This document shows, piece after piece, positions 27,021 to 38,300 of a stretch of 64,000 bases of DNA (positions are counted from its first letter, which is position 1; each line of letters begins with the position of its first letter). The stretch is from Pithys albifrons albifrons (Eukaryota; Chordata; Aves; Passeriformes; Thamnophilidae): contig NC_092464.1 in the NCBI RefSeq assembly GCF_047495875.1, positions 27,064,865 to 27,128,864 on the forward strand, in the 5' to 3' direction. The notes beneath the pieces were generated by a model. It was not told where the DNA came from, searched no databases, and saw only the letters and a program-made list of their open reading frames with translations. The translations under genes and the position numbers were made by a program.

Positions 27021-28470
27021 AACCATAAACCCATAGAATCATGGAATCCTTAAGGTCAGAAAAGACCTCCAAGATTATCAAGTCCAACCTTTGACCAAAC
27101 ACCACCTTGTCAACTAAACTGTAGCACTGTCATGTCTGGTCAGAAACAGGGATAGTGACCCCACCACCTCCCTTGGCAGTTCATTGTTATGACTAATTCA
27201 TGGACCCAAGTTGCATGCACAAGCTGAATCATTTATTGATTACAACCTTTTGTATATATAGGGTTTGAGGAAGGAGCATGCATGCTAGTACTTTTCCACT
27301 ATGTTCATAGCTAGGGTTTGGGGGGAGGGACACACAAGAGGTACTTTTCCATCACAGGTAAACTAGCAGTTTTCCATCATGGTTACAACCACTGATGGGG
27401 CAAGCTAAAGAAAACCATAAAAAGAACTATCACACACTGTTTATGAGTCTGTTGGTTTGTCTTAATTATCACTGATGGGGCTAGACTTCAGGCAAACAGG
27501 TCTGCCTTGCTTTTTCTTAAATCTCATGGCTTCTTGCTGAAATCTCTTCTCATTCTTGCAATGTCATGCTGAATTTGCACTTCCATAGTCCATTTCAATG
27601 CTTGACAAGTCTTTCTATAAAGAAATTCTTCCTGATGTCCAACCTGAACTTCCCCTGGAACAGCTTGAAGCCATTTCCTCTTGTTCTGTCACTAGCTGCC
27701 TGGGAGAAGAGGCCAACTCCCCCCATGCTACACACTCCTTTCAGGTAGTTGTAGAGAGTGATAAGGTCTTCCCTCATCCTCCTTTTTTTTTTCCAGGCTA
27801 AATACCCCAGTTCCCTCACCTACCCCTCAATGACTTACTCTCTAGAACCTTCATCAGCTCTTTTGACCCCTGGACATGCTTCAGCACCTCAATGACTTTT
27901 TTTGAAGTGAGTGGCCTGAAACTAGACATGGTACTCAAGGTGTGGCCTCACCAGTGCTGATTACAAGAGAATCACTTCCCTAATCCTGCTGGCCACATTA
28001 TTGATACAGGCTGGGATGCCACTGGCCTTCTTGGCCACCTGGGCACACTGTGACTCATGTTCAGCCATCTATCAAACAGCATACCCAGGCCCTTTTCTAC
28101 TGTGTAGCTTTCCAGCCACTCTGAGCCCAGCCTGTAGCGCTATGTGTGATTGTTGTAGCCAAAGTGTAGGAGCCAACACTTGATCTTGTTGAACTCATAC
28201 CAGTGGTCTCAGCCCATCTTATATCCATCCTGTTCAGATGCCTCTTCAGAGCCTTCCTACCCTGCAGCAGATCAACACTCCCACCCACCCATGAACTTAC
28301 TAAGGTGCACTCGATCCCCTTCTCCAGGTCATAGATAAAGATAATAAACAAGACTGGGTCAAATACTGAGCCCTGAGGAACACCATTAGTGACTGGACAC
28401 CAACTGGATTTAGCACCATTCACCACCACTGTCTGGGTCTGGCCATCCAGCCAGTTTTTAAGCCATATGA
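27021..28470 (-). mobile_element. CR1 LINE, old copy split by a solo LTR
   Basis: On the minus strand the copy runs from within the reverse transcriptase (28470) to the 3' end at about 27021-27060, where ATAGAATCATGGAATC and AAAGACCTCCAAGATTATCA are the usual CR1 3' text. An unrelated segment of about 395 bp at 27185-27579 interrupts it. Joining CACCTCCCTTGGCAG on the left with CATTTCAATGCTTGACAAG on the right restores normal CR1 order. CR1 integrates by target-primed reverse transcription with frequent 5' truncation, as here. Confidence 0.93.
27185..27579 (-). mobile_element. Solo LTR inserted in the CR1 copy
   Basis: The insert has TG...CA termini (TGTTATGAC at the left, GAATTTGCA at the right). 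On the minus strand the order is TATATATA (near 27255-27262), then AATAAA about 20 bases downstream (near 27230-27236), then a CATAACA end. This is the expected U3-R-U5 order, so it reads minus. No internal retroviral sequence is present, as expected after LTR-LTR recombination. The flanking repeats (TTCAT left, CTTCCAT right) are an imperfect target duplication, so the right boundary may be off by a few bases. The ERV class is not assigned. Confidence 0.75.
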
Positions 28471-28483
28471 TCCCTTCCTTCAA
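28198..28483 (-). pseudogene. CR1 reverse transcriptase remnant lacking the catalytic motif
   Basis: The minus-strand frame from 28483 shows the CR1 blocks [20 protein letters not shown] and [16 protein letters not shown], then jumps from ECTLV to [15 protein letters not shown]. The FADD block present in intact copies between these blocks (compare 39264-39275) is gone, together with neighbouring residues. Without the two aspartates the domain cannot polymerise. It is an inactive relic, and the 128-codon open frame here ends in non-CR1 or frameshifted sequence. Confidence 0.85.
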
Positions 28484-31400
28484 ACAGTTCCCAAATCATA
28501 TTGACCTCTTCCTGTTGCAAATTTGCATTATAAATGCACCCCAAATTTACTGTCTGTTGATTTTCTTATTACTTATAAGTCCTTTCATCGGTTTTTGTTT
28601 CTAGATTTCTCCCTCATAGAATGTTTTTAATTCATATTTTTTTAGTTGATACTACCTAAAACCAACATGTGTACATATGTGATGTGTTGCATTTCTTTCA
28701 TACATTGTTTTTATGACCCTCCTGTTACAAAAATGTCATGACTGCAATCTCTTAAATGTTCACTTAGTGGTAAATTGTCATAGATGTGTTAATTCCACAT
28801 AGGAACAAGAATATGAAAGGCTCATAAGATGATATTTACCTTATTAGTCTACCCAGCACAGGAAAAGAAGGGATATTTGCTTATGTTCTATTCTGACCTC
28901 ACACCCTTAGATGGCAAATTCTGGTAAGGCATATCCCTGCATCCTTCCTTCCCTACTCTGCAAGCACAAAACATAGGTGAACTAACAGAGGGCATTGTGC
29001 AGGTCCACAAGAAAAGAGAAGGCATATTAAATTCTCTTCTCTAGAGATAAACTGTAACTGTCTCTTGTAATTTGTTACCAGATCCGCTGCCTGAGTGAGA
29101 AGGATGGAGAGGGTATGTAATTATGTGTGTCTTTAAAACCACCCTATAAAATTTCAGGCTTCCTTGTATGATTTTCCTACACTTCTTACATTATATGTGT
29201 TTCCCTAAGCAATGGAGTTAAATATATGGTTCCTAAAGATTAATCTTCTCTCTATTCCTTTTTTATGATCACTCTTATGTTTGCTTTTCTCTAGTGCTAT
29301 CTGGTACTCTATGGCTTAAACATTTGCAAGTGGTTAGCCAAGTCCCTGAATACCCTAAATGTCATTATTACCTTCTAATTGTCCAAAGCTGTTTTGTTCA
29401 TTTTTTATAGCACTAACACTTCTTTCTTCTCAGTTGAGCCTTAGGAGAACATGTTCATATAACCTATTTTATCCCACTCCTTATTTAATGATGAACTAAA
29501 TCTCACTTTTTCTTTTTCCCTTTATTAGATCTGCGCATACATTCCTTACTCCCTTGATCCTATTTTGCTAACATATATTATCTAATTATTTCCAGTTATA
29601 AGATACGCACTTTTCCCTTCTAACAGAGATCTTGTCAGCCCATCAACAATTTACTTTTTTACCTTACATTATAATTTTTTTTTAATACATTTCTTATGTA
29701 GCTTGTTAGCTTGTTTCCAAGTAGATATTTCAGCAAATATTTTTGGAATTTAAGCTTTTGCATAGTGTCCTGTTCAATCTACTTCTGTGGCCTTTTAGCA
29801 TCACAAAATGTTGCTACTAACCATCTCAATTACTTCACTTCGTGCTTAAAAATGTAATATTTTTATATTGCTTTGTTCAGATAGAATATTTCTTACTTTG
29901 TTAAATCAAAGCAGTTTGTGGTCAAAAGTTACTGAATGTCACTATTTCTCACAATTTCTGCTAATCCTTCTTGAGGAGGCTAGTTAAATTGTCTCCTTTC
30001 TGTGTTGATGCACGCTTGATTAGTTTTGTTTTTCTCAAGCGGCTGTATTGGTACTTAATGTCCCCCATGACAGGTACAACTTTCCTCATCATGGGAAATG
30101 ATCCAGGAATCTTCTGTTTCAACCAGTCTTCATGTTGCCTTGCAGATGTTCAGTGTGGTTCCTTTCCATATTTCTTTTCTAATACTCTTGATCAAAGTAC
30201 TTCACTAACTTTATATATTTTTTTTCCTTTCTTTTTTTTTTTTTTGGTGCATCAGTTAATCTCCATACAAGTTAATTTCTCAGTTAATTTGAATTAAAAA
30301 GAGTTTTTCAATGGAAGTGGGGCAATCTGCCTGAATTGCTACATAGGAAAAGCATCATGGATACCAGTACTTTCCTCTAAAAGGATACAGGATCTCACAT
30401 GTTCATATACTCAGTAAAATGTGGTATTTGATATAAATTATTTCAGGTAATTAGGTCATTGGCCTAGAGCTTCAGCAAAATATTTTTACCATAATTTTAT
30501 CCACCTCTTACCCCTTCCCCCAAACTTCTTTTTGTCTCAATATAGACATTTTATCCAGCAGTTTTAACATGAAAGCTTTTCAGAATTACATTGTCAGGTT
30601 TCAGATATGATTCTATTCCAAAAAAAAAAACAGTTGGTGATTTTTTAAAATTCCTTGTATTAAAAAAACCCTCTGTCACCTCAGCTAGGATTAAACTGTA
30701 GATATGGATGGACTAGAAAATATACTCAAATGAAATCAGTTGCTGTTCTGAAGATCAGACACTTCAGAGAACCAAGTTGGACAAAGAATGGGAGAACAGA
30801 AGTATTAATAGCTTATTTTACAGATAAGGAACTGAATAGTAGAGAGATTAAGGTCACACAAGGAGGCTGTGGCAGGTCTGGGAACTAGTCCCAGAATACT
30901 TCCTTAATCACAAAACCATTCGTCATTCTAAAGATTTTATTGTTTATTCTTCAGACACCTTCTGTGGAGCTGAAAGAGAAGCAGAACTTGGATCAAGCCT
31001 CAGATCCAGCATCACAATAACTTTACTGGTTGACTTAGAGACTAACTCCAGGATAGGGTCTCTGCTGAAGTCTCTGACTTCTTAGAAGTACAGTTTTTAT
31101 CAGATGGTGGTCTGGAGACAAAAGGATTTTTAGTTCTCTGTAGTTACATTCAGGTCACAGTATTTTTACACTTGAAATACCAGTTAATTTTAGTAAGTTT
31201 TAAATAAACCTACTTTTGTTTCACATTTTCTTTTACATTAATTTGCATTATTTGATAATTCAGTTTTCTCTATCGTGTCTAATTTGTGTAAGTAAACACA
31301 TCTTTAGGGCATTAATGTGCTATTCTTCTGGTTTAAGTGGGAACCTGATGATCCTACTTGTCACTGCCTATATTTTAACAGTTTGTGGATTCCAAGATCT

Positions 31401-31936
31401 GCTCATTTACACCAAAAAAGTTTCAAATTTGTTGTGGTCTCCTGTCACAGGGGACTTTGACTGTACCAGAAGCTATGTTTTGCAGTTTCTTAATGGCTCT
31501 AAAAAGGAGCAATAAATGCCAACAGGTAAAAGGCCAAAAACGAGGATGCTCACTAAGAGATCTTTTGGGGATTAGTCATAGCAGTTCTTGGTTCTTTCTT
31601 TCCGGAGGAATTTTTGCAATAAATGATATAAAATTTAAAACTAAGATAAATGTTGAAGATTCTTCTGCCTAGTGAATAAATGAGTGAAAATTGAAGATAA
31701 TAGCTCTTGAATTCAAATCTTCAGTAATTTTAAGAAGCAGGTCTTACTATTTATAGCTTTAATTATCCCAAAATCTATGTCTCCCATGACTTATACAAAG
31801 AAACATAAAACATATATTTAAAGAGAAACCTGTAAATGCATTTTTATCAAAATTAATTGTGTTCTAAATTATGTATACTTTTTATAGAAGTGGATATTGC
31901 TATTTCAGTCATTTATACTGTTTTTCCCCATATTAA
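28471..31936. other. AT-rich unique sequence, no gene recognised
   Basis: Pyrimidine-rich and T-rich sequence with several T runs (for example 30228-30245). A 31-nt stretch at 29082-29112 sits between a plausible acceptor and a GTATGT donor but is too short to judge. Open frames of 95 to 108 codons (29971-30297, 31216-31672) have no recognisable motif. Confidence 0.5.
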
Positions 31937-32113
31937 AACAAACAAAAAAGCCAAACTGTCGGAGGAGACCAGACTGATGAGGAATTCACCAAGTGGCAGA
32001 TATATTACAAACGCTGGGTAGACAAAGATGCAGAGGTCCGGGACCCCGTGGAGCGCGTGCGGCGACTGGATCGGGACCGTGAGGGTTTTCAGATGGACAC
32101 TTCCCCAGTTTAA
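31937..32113 (+). other. Short coding-like open segment at the edge of a CpG-rich island
   Basis: Between an in-frame TAA at 31934-31936 and a TAA at 32111-32113 lies a 58-codon open segment without a suitable ATG start. Its second half is unusually charged and protein-like: it contains DEEFTKWQIYYKRWVDKDAE and RDPVERVRRLDRDREGFQMD. I do not recognise the family. There is no pyrimidine tract or acceptor just upstream. It could be the C-terminal piece of a retrocopied or retroviral frame, or coincidence. Confidence 0.25.
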
Positions 32114-32600
32114 ATGTTATACCCTTAATGTGGCTACCCTGGTTATTTTTCCCTTAGTCGTTCCTTATCCAAGTTTCCTCTTCCCACAGAACTCTCCGGG
32201 TCGCAGCCCACTGTCCTGGCGCGCCCCGGCCATGGGGGCGGTTGCCGGCGGGGCCGCCCACGAGGCGCCGCTGGAGCCCAGGTGGAGGCTGTCTCTGCCT
32301 CGGAGTGCCAGAAGCCCTATGGTAGAATTTCCCCACCCATCTCATTCTCCTATTGGTCCTTTTGCCGCTCCTCCCCTCCCTCCTTCCCTTGGTTTCCCTC
32401 CGCCCCTCTTCCTTGCCCACATCTGGAGAATCCCCATGCTCTCCTTAAAAGCTAGCGCGCACCATCTAAACGGGCTTTTCCTCATGGACTCCTGGCTGTG
32501 TGGACTTATTCCGTTCGGGGTGGTCGCCGGGCCGGGAGCAGGAAGAGCTGACGTAAGCTTCTAAGGGGCCTGATCGTAGGGAGCCCTGCTGGCCGCTTTC
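31957..32600 (+). promoter_or_regulatory. CpG-rich segment with promoter-like sites, origin unknown
   Basis: A GC- and CpG-rich stretch in AT-rich surroundings. It has CCGGGACCCCGTGGAGCGCG, GGCGCGCCCCGG and GGGGGCGGTTGCCGGCGGGG. Promoter-like elements on the plus strand are an inverted CCAAT box (ATTGG, 32352-32356), pyrimidine-rich CCCCTCC boxes, a TATA-like TTAAAAG near 32446 and a CRE-like TGACGTAA at 32549-32556. A 178-codon plus-strand frame (32028-32564) is proline-rich with no known domain and is probably a by-product of GC content. An LTR is possible: a TG at 31957 and a CA at 32748-32749 are flanked by CCAAAC and CCAAGC, but I searched for that match and do not trust it. Confidence 0.45.
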
Positions 32601-32981
32601 CTAGCCTTGCTCCTGGAAGCAGAAACCTCTCCACTGTATCAGTGGGCCTTTTACAATCCGCTGATAATTGGCACTCTGTATTGGATTTTTTTTCTGGAGG
32701 TCTGAATCACGAAAAACAGACTCTGTCATCACATGCTTTATAGTGTGCACCAAGCACCTTGCAGAAGCAGGACATTTCAGATTAACTGCTGCTTTATTGA
32801 TATAAAAATACTGTTATAGCAACTAATAGCACTTTCTCAGACAAGCAACCTTTTGTAGATACTCAAGCAACAGGATAAGAAAAACTAAAACCCATGTCTG
32901 GCAGTGATCTATATTAACTAACAGTGGAGACTGAAAAATCACTAATCAGCTTTATGCTCAAAATGTTTAGATCATTGGTAG

Positions 32982-33609
32982 TGTGCTGGTTTAAAGGTGA
33001 ACCAGCAGGGGAAATGAACTCACCTCAAGAGACATTATAAGTCAGAGCTAAAATTTAATAATAATATTACAACAAATACACTGACACAAAGGAAGATTGC
33101 TTTCAACTCACAAAACCCAGCAGTATAACCCAGTGTCATGGGGCACAAACCCACAGGGGTTTGTTTGCCTTTGTGCTGAGACCCGTGTGATTCCCCCAAG
33201 TCCAAAGCAAAAGGAAGTGAAAAACCTGTTGGTGCAGGTGAGGGCTGTAGTTTGGTCAAGAGTGGTGGTCTCCTCCTGTCAAAGTCCTGCTGCTCCTCTG
33301 GATCCGACAAGAAGTTTCCAAGGTCTTCTTACCCACCACTTATGTACCCTCAGAGAGCACCCAGTCCCTCCCCCAGGGCGGGGACTCACACAATGGGTGA
33401 TTAACTCTGGGAGTCATGGGGTATTGTTGAACTGTTGATGGCCCATTAGGAGCCACGCCCCCTCAGGCTGGGTGTGAAGCTGATAATGACTCCCTGGGCA
33501 GCTGCTGCTAATGGTCCATTGTCCTTGGGAAATGAATAGAGGGGGTAGAATACACACCTTTGATCACCCCCACACAGTGTTAACTGGTTCCTCCTGCTGA
33601 ACTAGGACA
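32982..33609 (-). mobile_element. Solo LTR of an avian endogenous retrovirus, 4-bp target duplication
   Basis: The ends are TGTGCTGGTTTAAAGG on the left and CTGAACTAGGACA on the right, giving TG...CA, flanked on both sides by GTAG (32978-32981 and 33610-33613). On the minus strand it starts TGTCCTAGTTCAGCAGG and contains a TATA-like ACATAAG near 33345, then ATTAAA near 33055, close to the end: U3-R-U5 order in minus orientation. No internal proviral sequence is present. Open frames of 91 and 113 codons inside it have no retroviral motif and are incidental. A 4-bp duplication is usual for gammaretrovirus-like ERVs and 5 bp for ERVL; a mutated outer base cannot be excluded, so class is left open. 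Confidence 0.85.
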
Positions 33610-33782
33610 GTAGATAAGAAAAGAGCAGCTGCCATCATCTGCCTGGATTGTGCAAATCATTTGACACTGTCTTGCCTGACACTCTTGTCTGTAAACTGGA
33701 GAGAAATTAATTTGATGGATGGAGCGCTCAGTGGAAAAGCTATTGACTGGATGGCTGAACTATAAGAGTTCTGGCCTATGGC

Positions 33783-34103
33783 TTGATGTCTGAGTGGAGA
33801 CCAGTGAAGAGTGGTGTTCCTCTGGGGTCTGTATTGGGAATGGCATTGTTTATCATCTTTGTGGGTGACATAGACAGTGTAACTGAGTGTGCCCTCATCA
33901 GATTTGCTGAGGACAGAATGCTGTGTGGTGCCATTGACATGCTTGAGGGAAGGGATGCCATTTGGAGGAACCTTGATAGGCTTGAGAGGTGGGCATTTTT
34001 CAAACTTCACAAAATTCAACAAAGCCAAGTGCAAGGTCCCGCACCTGGGTTGAGGGAATCCCAAGCACAAATAATAAATAATAATAAGAAAGGTCTTGTG
34101 TAG
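33783..34103 (+). pseudogene. CR1 reverse transcriptase remnant with FAED in place of FADD
   Basis: The frame carries SGVPLGSVLGMALFIIF, then RFAEDRMLCGAIDMLEGRDA and [12 protein letters not shown], aligning to the CR1 catalytic core. The catalytic FADD reads FAED, with the first aspartate replaced by glutamate, and GVPQGS reads GVPLGS. After residue 80 the frame leaves CR1 homology because of a deletion. It is an inactive, old relic. Confidence 0.85.
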
Positions 34104-34568
34104 TGAGTCCAGAGGAGGGCCTATAAAGATAGAATGAGACAGTTTGGGTTGTTCAGTCTGGAGAGGAGGCTCTGGTGAGACCTTAGAGCAGCCTCTCAGT
34201 ACCTAAAGGAGGCTTAGAAAAAAAGCTGGTAAGGAACTTTTTACAAGTGCTCATAGTGTAAGGACAAGGAATAATGACCGTAAAGAGAATGAGGGAAGAT
34301 TTAGGTTAGATTTTAAGAGAAATGCTTTATTATGAGGGTAGGGATACAGTAGAACAGATTGTGTGGAAAAGTTGTGGCTGCCCCATCCCTGGCAGTGTTT
34401 AACTCCAGGATGGATAAGGCTTTGAGCAACCAGGTCTAGGGAACGGTGTCCCTACCTGTGGCAGGGGGCCTGAAACTAGATTATCTCTAAGATCCTATCC
34501 AACTCAAACCATTCAATGACCTGTGAACAGTGGGTACCCTCAGGAAGTATTTGTATGCTTGCTGTGTT

Positions 34569-34622
<54 letters not shown>
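34569..34622. repeat. (TATC)n microsatellite, about 13 units
   Basis: An uninterrupted tetranucleotide array lies between the 3' end of one CR1 and the start of the next. Imperfect related units (ATCTATG, CTGCCTACCTG) continue to its right. Pure arrays of this length are usually polymorphic. Confidence 0.97.
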
Positions 34623-34721
34623 ACCTAGTTATCTATGTCCTTACCTGCCTACCTGTTTGGTGTACTGATGTGCTATGAATGTTGCGGACAAAATAAAGAA
34701 AATTAATTCTATTCATTGCAT

Positions 34722-35365
34722 AGGACTGGCAAGTGCCAGGAGGGCCAACCGTGTCTTGCAGTGCATCAGGCAAAGCATCAGCAGCCAGCTGAAGGAGGTG
34801 ATCATCCTGCTCTGCTCTGTACTGGTGTGGCCTCACCTTGAATACTATGTGCAGTTTGGAGCACTACATTATAAGAAAGATATTCAGCTATTACAATATC
34901 CAAAGTAGGGCAACGAAGATGGTGAAGGGCCTTAAGGGGAAGTTGTATGAGGAGCGGCTGAGGGCACTTGGTCTGCTGAGCCTGGAGAAGAGGAGATTTA
35001 GGGGAGACCTCAGTGCAGTTGCAACTTCCTGGTGAGGGGAGAAGGAGGGGCAGGCACTGTGTGTTGACCAGTGACAGGACCTGCGGGAATGGCCTGAAGT
35101 TGTGTCAGGGAAGGCTGAGTTTGGATATTACAAAGAAATTCTTCACCCAGAGGGTGGTTGGGCACTGGAACAGGCTCCCCAGAGAAGTGGTCACAGCACT
35201 AAGCTTGACAGAGTTCAAGAAGCATTTGAATAATACTCTCAGGCACATGGTGTAACTCTTGGGGATGGTCCTGTGCAGGGCCAGGAGCTGGAATGAATGA
35301 TCCTTGTGTGTCCCTTCCAACTCAGCACATTATCTGTGATTCTATGATTCTGTGGTTTTGTCCTA
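34722..35365 (+). mobile_element. CR1 LINE, 5'-truncated 3' fragment
   Basis: Begins with AGGAGGGCCAACCGTGTC and AAGCATCAGCAGCCAGCTGA, the same CR1 stretch seen at about 3838 in the first copy. It runs through [20 protein letters not shown], then [20 protein letters not shown] and [20 protein letters not shown], to the 3' end with TTCTATGATTCTGTGG. Frameshifts separate these pieces into three frames. It lies head-to-tail with the preceding CR1, separated by about 200 bp including the microsatellite. Confidence 0.93.
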
Positions 35366-38300
35366 AAGTTTAGTATACAGCTTTAAAAAGAAAGTATGTT
35401 GCACAGTATAATCTTGCCTTTGATTATATTCTGAGAAAAGGGAGTATTTTCTCAGTAATGAATATAAGAATCTTTTAAAAACTTTTTGGTTTGCATCCTC
35501 CCTAGAATATCAAAAGCTGTGCACATGATTTCTCTCACTTTATTTGCTTCGTATTTGTACAATGGAGTTCAAAGCTAACAGGATTGCTCATGCCTAGGTG
35601 GGAAAAGAGAAGGATTAGATATGATCAGTACAGGGTTCGCAGTTTGTGATCTTCTACACAGCATCACTTCAATTTACAGTTCTATATCTTAAGGGATGGC
35701 CATGGATTTGTGCCAGTGATGAATAAGTGGCTATTTTTGAGTAGAAGTTAGTGCTTCTAACTCACATGTATACTTATTACTACACTTGGTTAGCAAGGGT
35801 TATGGTCTGTGATCAGAATCCTTGCTCATAAACCATAGGAAGAAGGAAAATGCTTCTTTCAGGAAGGAATGATTTGGTTATGCCAAACAGTACATTATTT
35901 TTGCTTCTCCTAAATTCAATTAGAGATTCTGTATGAGCTTTTAAATCCCATTGAATTAAGTATAGATAAGTGCAATAGTCCCAATCAGGATTTTCTGTCC
36001 TGAAGAAGTGATCACACTATGCTTCGTATATCCTTTATCTCTAGCATTCTAAATTTCTTATAGTATGATTATTTCTTTAATATCATTCCTTTTCAGTAGA
36101 AGTACAATGGAAACAAATATCTAGATATCTTGGAACTGACTGACATAAGCCTTTTGAGAAGGAATGATGGAAGACTGAAAGTTGTCTTTTTTTCCCTCTC
36201 TCTCTCTCTCTCTTTTTTTTTTAATCAGAAGATAAAAATAAAGCAATTGAGCACGCACAGTCTGTAGCTCTTGGACACAACAAGAATATTGCTGGCTAAA
36301 AGAGATTTTCTGCTTTGACAGTTTTATTTTCACTAATACCAAGTTTCTTCTCAGATCCTGCTCTGGTGTATAAAAAACTTTCACTGAGGAAATTTACTGT
36401 TTCTTCCAGAAAAGGACAGGATTTCTTCATGTGTTTTCAAGCGTTTAAATTGCATCAGGGAAAAGAATATGCATCAAACAAAATCTCTTAATTTTAAAGT
36501 CAGACTCATGATTTTGAGGGAAAAGCCATGATTCATAATTGTGTAAGATTGGCAGCATTAGAGAACTGGCTTTTAACCCATTCAAAGTGGCAACTTGTAG
36601 AAAAGAAGATACTGACTGTAATGTCTAGTATCTGTTATCTGTAGCTGTAATATTCAATGCTTTGATATCTGTAGTTTGCATTAAGATGTATAATTACAAT
36701 TTATAATTACAATTAGTTACATACTTTACAGTGCCCAATCATAACTCTAAAACATAAATAATAAACCTCTCAAATTTACTGACACTATCATGTTCTGTCT
36801 TCTCCCAGTGGCTTGTGATTAGATGTTCGATTGCTCTTGTAAATTCCTTTTTCAGTGGGCTCTTCAGTTTTCATCGTGACAAAATACTGAATTACATTTG
36901 TAGTGAACAAAGTGTAGATCAGTAAGAAAAGACAATGTGGCTCTGAGTCACCTTGTTAGTTTTCACATTTTAGATTTGATCAAGAACCTGTTTTTTTTCT
37001 TGAAACAGGAAATAGTCACATAATTCTTGTACACCCGTATCTTCAAATGGAAATCATGCTGTACAAATAATTTTTCCACTTCCAAACATACAACTAGTCC
37101 ATGATGATCCCAGAATGGTGCTTGCTTTGTTGTTACTATACAGAATAAATGGTACAGAATAAATCATAGCTTCTGTGTTCTTAAGCAATATGAAGTAAAG
37201 CTAACTGTGAAGCCGAACAGAGTCTTTCCCCTTGTGGTTTACTGGCAACATTGTATTCAGTCTCCAGTCTCACACCTACTGTCAAATAAGGCTGCACATC
37301 AGATCGTCGCTTCCGTAGACTGAGCCACAGAATTTGAAACAAGACTGCTTGAATTATGTATTTTAACTTGGAATGGCATATGATTTCAAGGTAATGTCAT
37401 TAACTAATAATATAATGTTTGACTCCTAATTGTGCTCATTACTTAGCTTTTCTGTGTGACATCTGGAGTCTAGAAAAAAAATTTTCAGGACATTTTAGAC
37501 AGAAATTTACTTTCTTTTTTATAAAAATGGCTACTTCTCTATTCACTTAGACCACTGTGAATTAGAAACAACTAACAAACAAACCTACTGCCTTAATCAA
37601 AATCAGTGGAATTAATCCTGTAAAAGTGAGCTCAGAGTCATGCCCTCTACTCATTGTCAATTTAGCCCTTGTTCTCATCATAAATTTTTAATGAATAAAG
37701 ATTTCTTGTTCAATTTTTAATGCAATTAATAGTTGTTATTTGTGAGTTCTTGCAATGTCAGCCAACAATTTGAAATTCATCTATTAATAGTAAATCATTC
37801 ATTTTGGCTATTTGTAGCTGATTATTCATTGTTTGCAGGGAGGAGTGGTAACCTGCCTGTGAAAGATCCAACTGGGCCTTGCTTTGCTAGATTACTTCTA
37901 TTTTTGAAACTAGGAAATGACAAAGCCACTCCTTTAGCTCATCCATAAATGCCTTTGTAAGTGTTTGAATTTACATGTTCAGTATGAAGAGCAAGTCTCT
38001 CTCCTAATTGTACAGATTCACAGAATCATAAGAATAGAATATATTAAACATATGCATGGTAGAAACACCATTTACAGGTTCATAGGTGTAGATAGTTCAC
38101 AAAAGAATGGTCATTCTTTTTTGTTTGCATTGAACGATGTGATTCAAAAATAATTTTCGATCATATTTGGTCACTAGTAGTATTTCACATATTCATAGCC
38201 AATACTATGGGAATTGTTCTTTGTTCCTTTTGTCTGTTTGCAACACATTTGCCCTAGGTCAAGTAATGATTAGCTCAGGAAGCCTACCATATTTGCTAAT

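Larger units (their letters stand above)
32920..34525 (+). mobile_element. CR1 LINE, old copy split by a solo LTR
   Basis: The right part (33614-34525) covers the reverse transcriptase and the 3' end of a diverged CR1. The left part (about 32920-32981) ends in CATTGGTAG. Joined across the LTR it gives TTGGTAGATAAG, matching the CR1 block LVDEG that precedes [11 protein letters not shown] in intact copies. An internal deletion near 34050-34110 removes much of the frame after the catalytic core. Its left limit is approximate. The 3' end lacks the tandem ATTCTATGA units seen in the younger copies. Confidence 0.85.

Noticed and set aside
29082..29112. 31-nt possible microexon (IRCLSEKDGE) before GTATGT
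   Set aside because: Too short to separate from chance without RNA evidence.
32028..32564. 178-codon open frame in the second CpG-rich segment as a gene
   Set aside because: Proline-rich translation with no domain, stop codons are rare in GC-rich DNA, and promoter-like elements lie inside the frame.
31951..32755. LTR with 6-bp target duplication CCAAAC/CCAAGC around the second CpG-rich segment
   Set aside because: The match was found by searching for it, is imperfect, and the expected poly(A) signal is missing.
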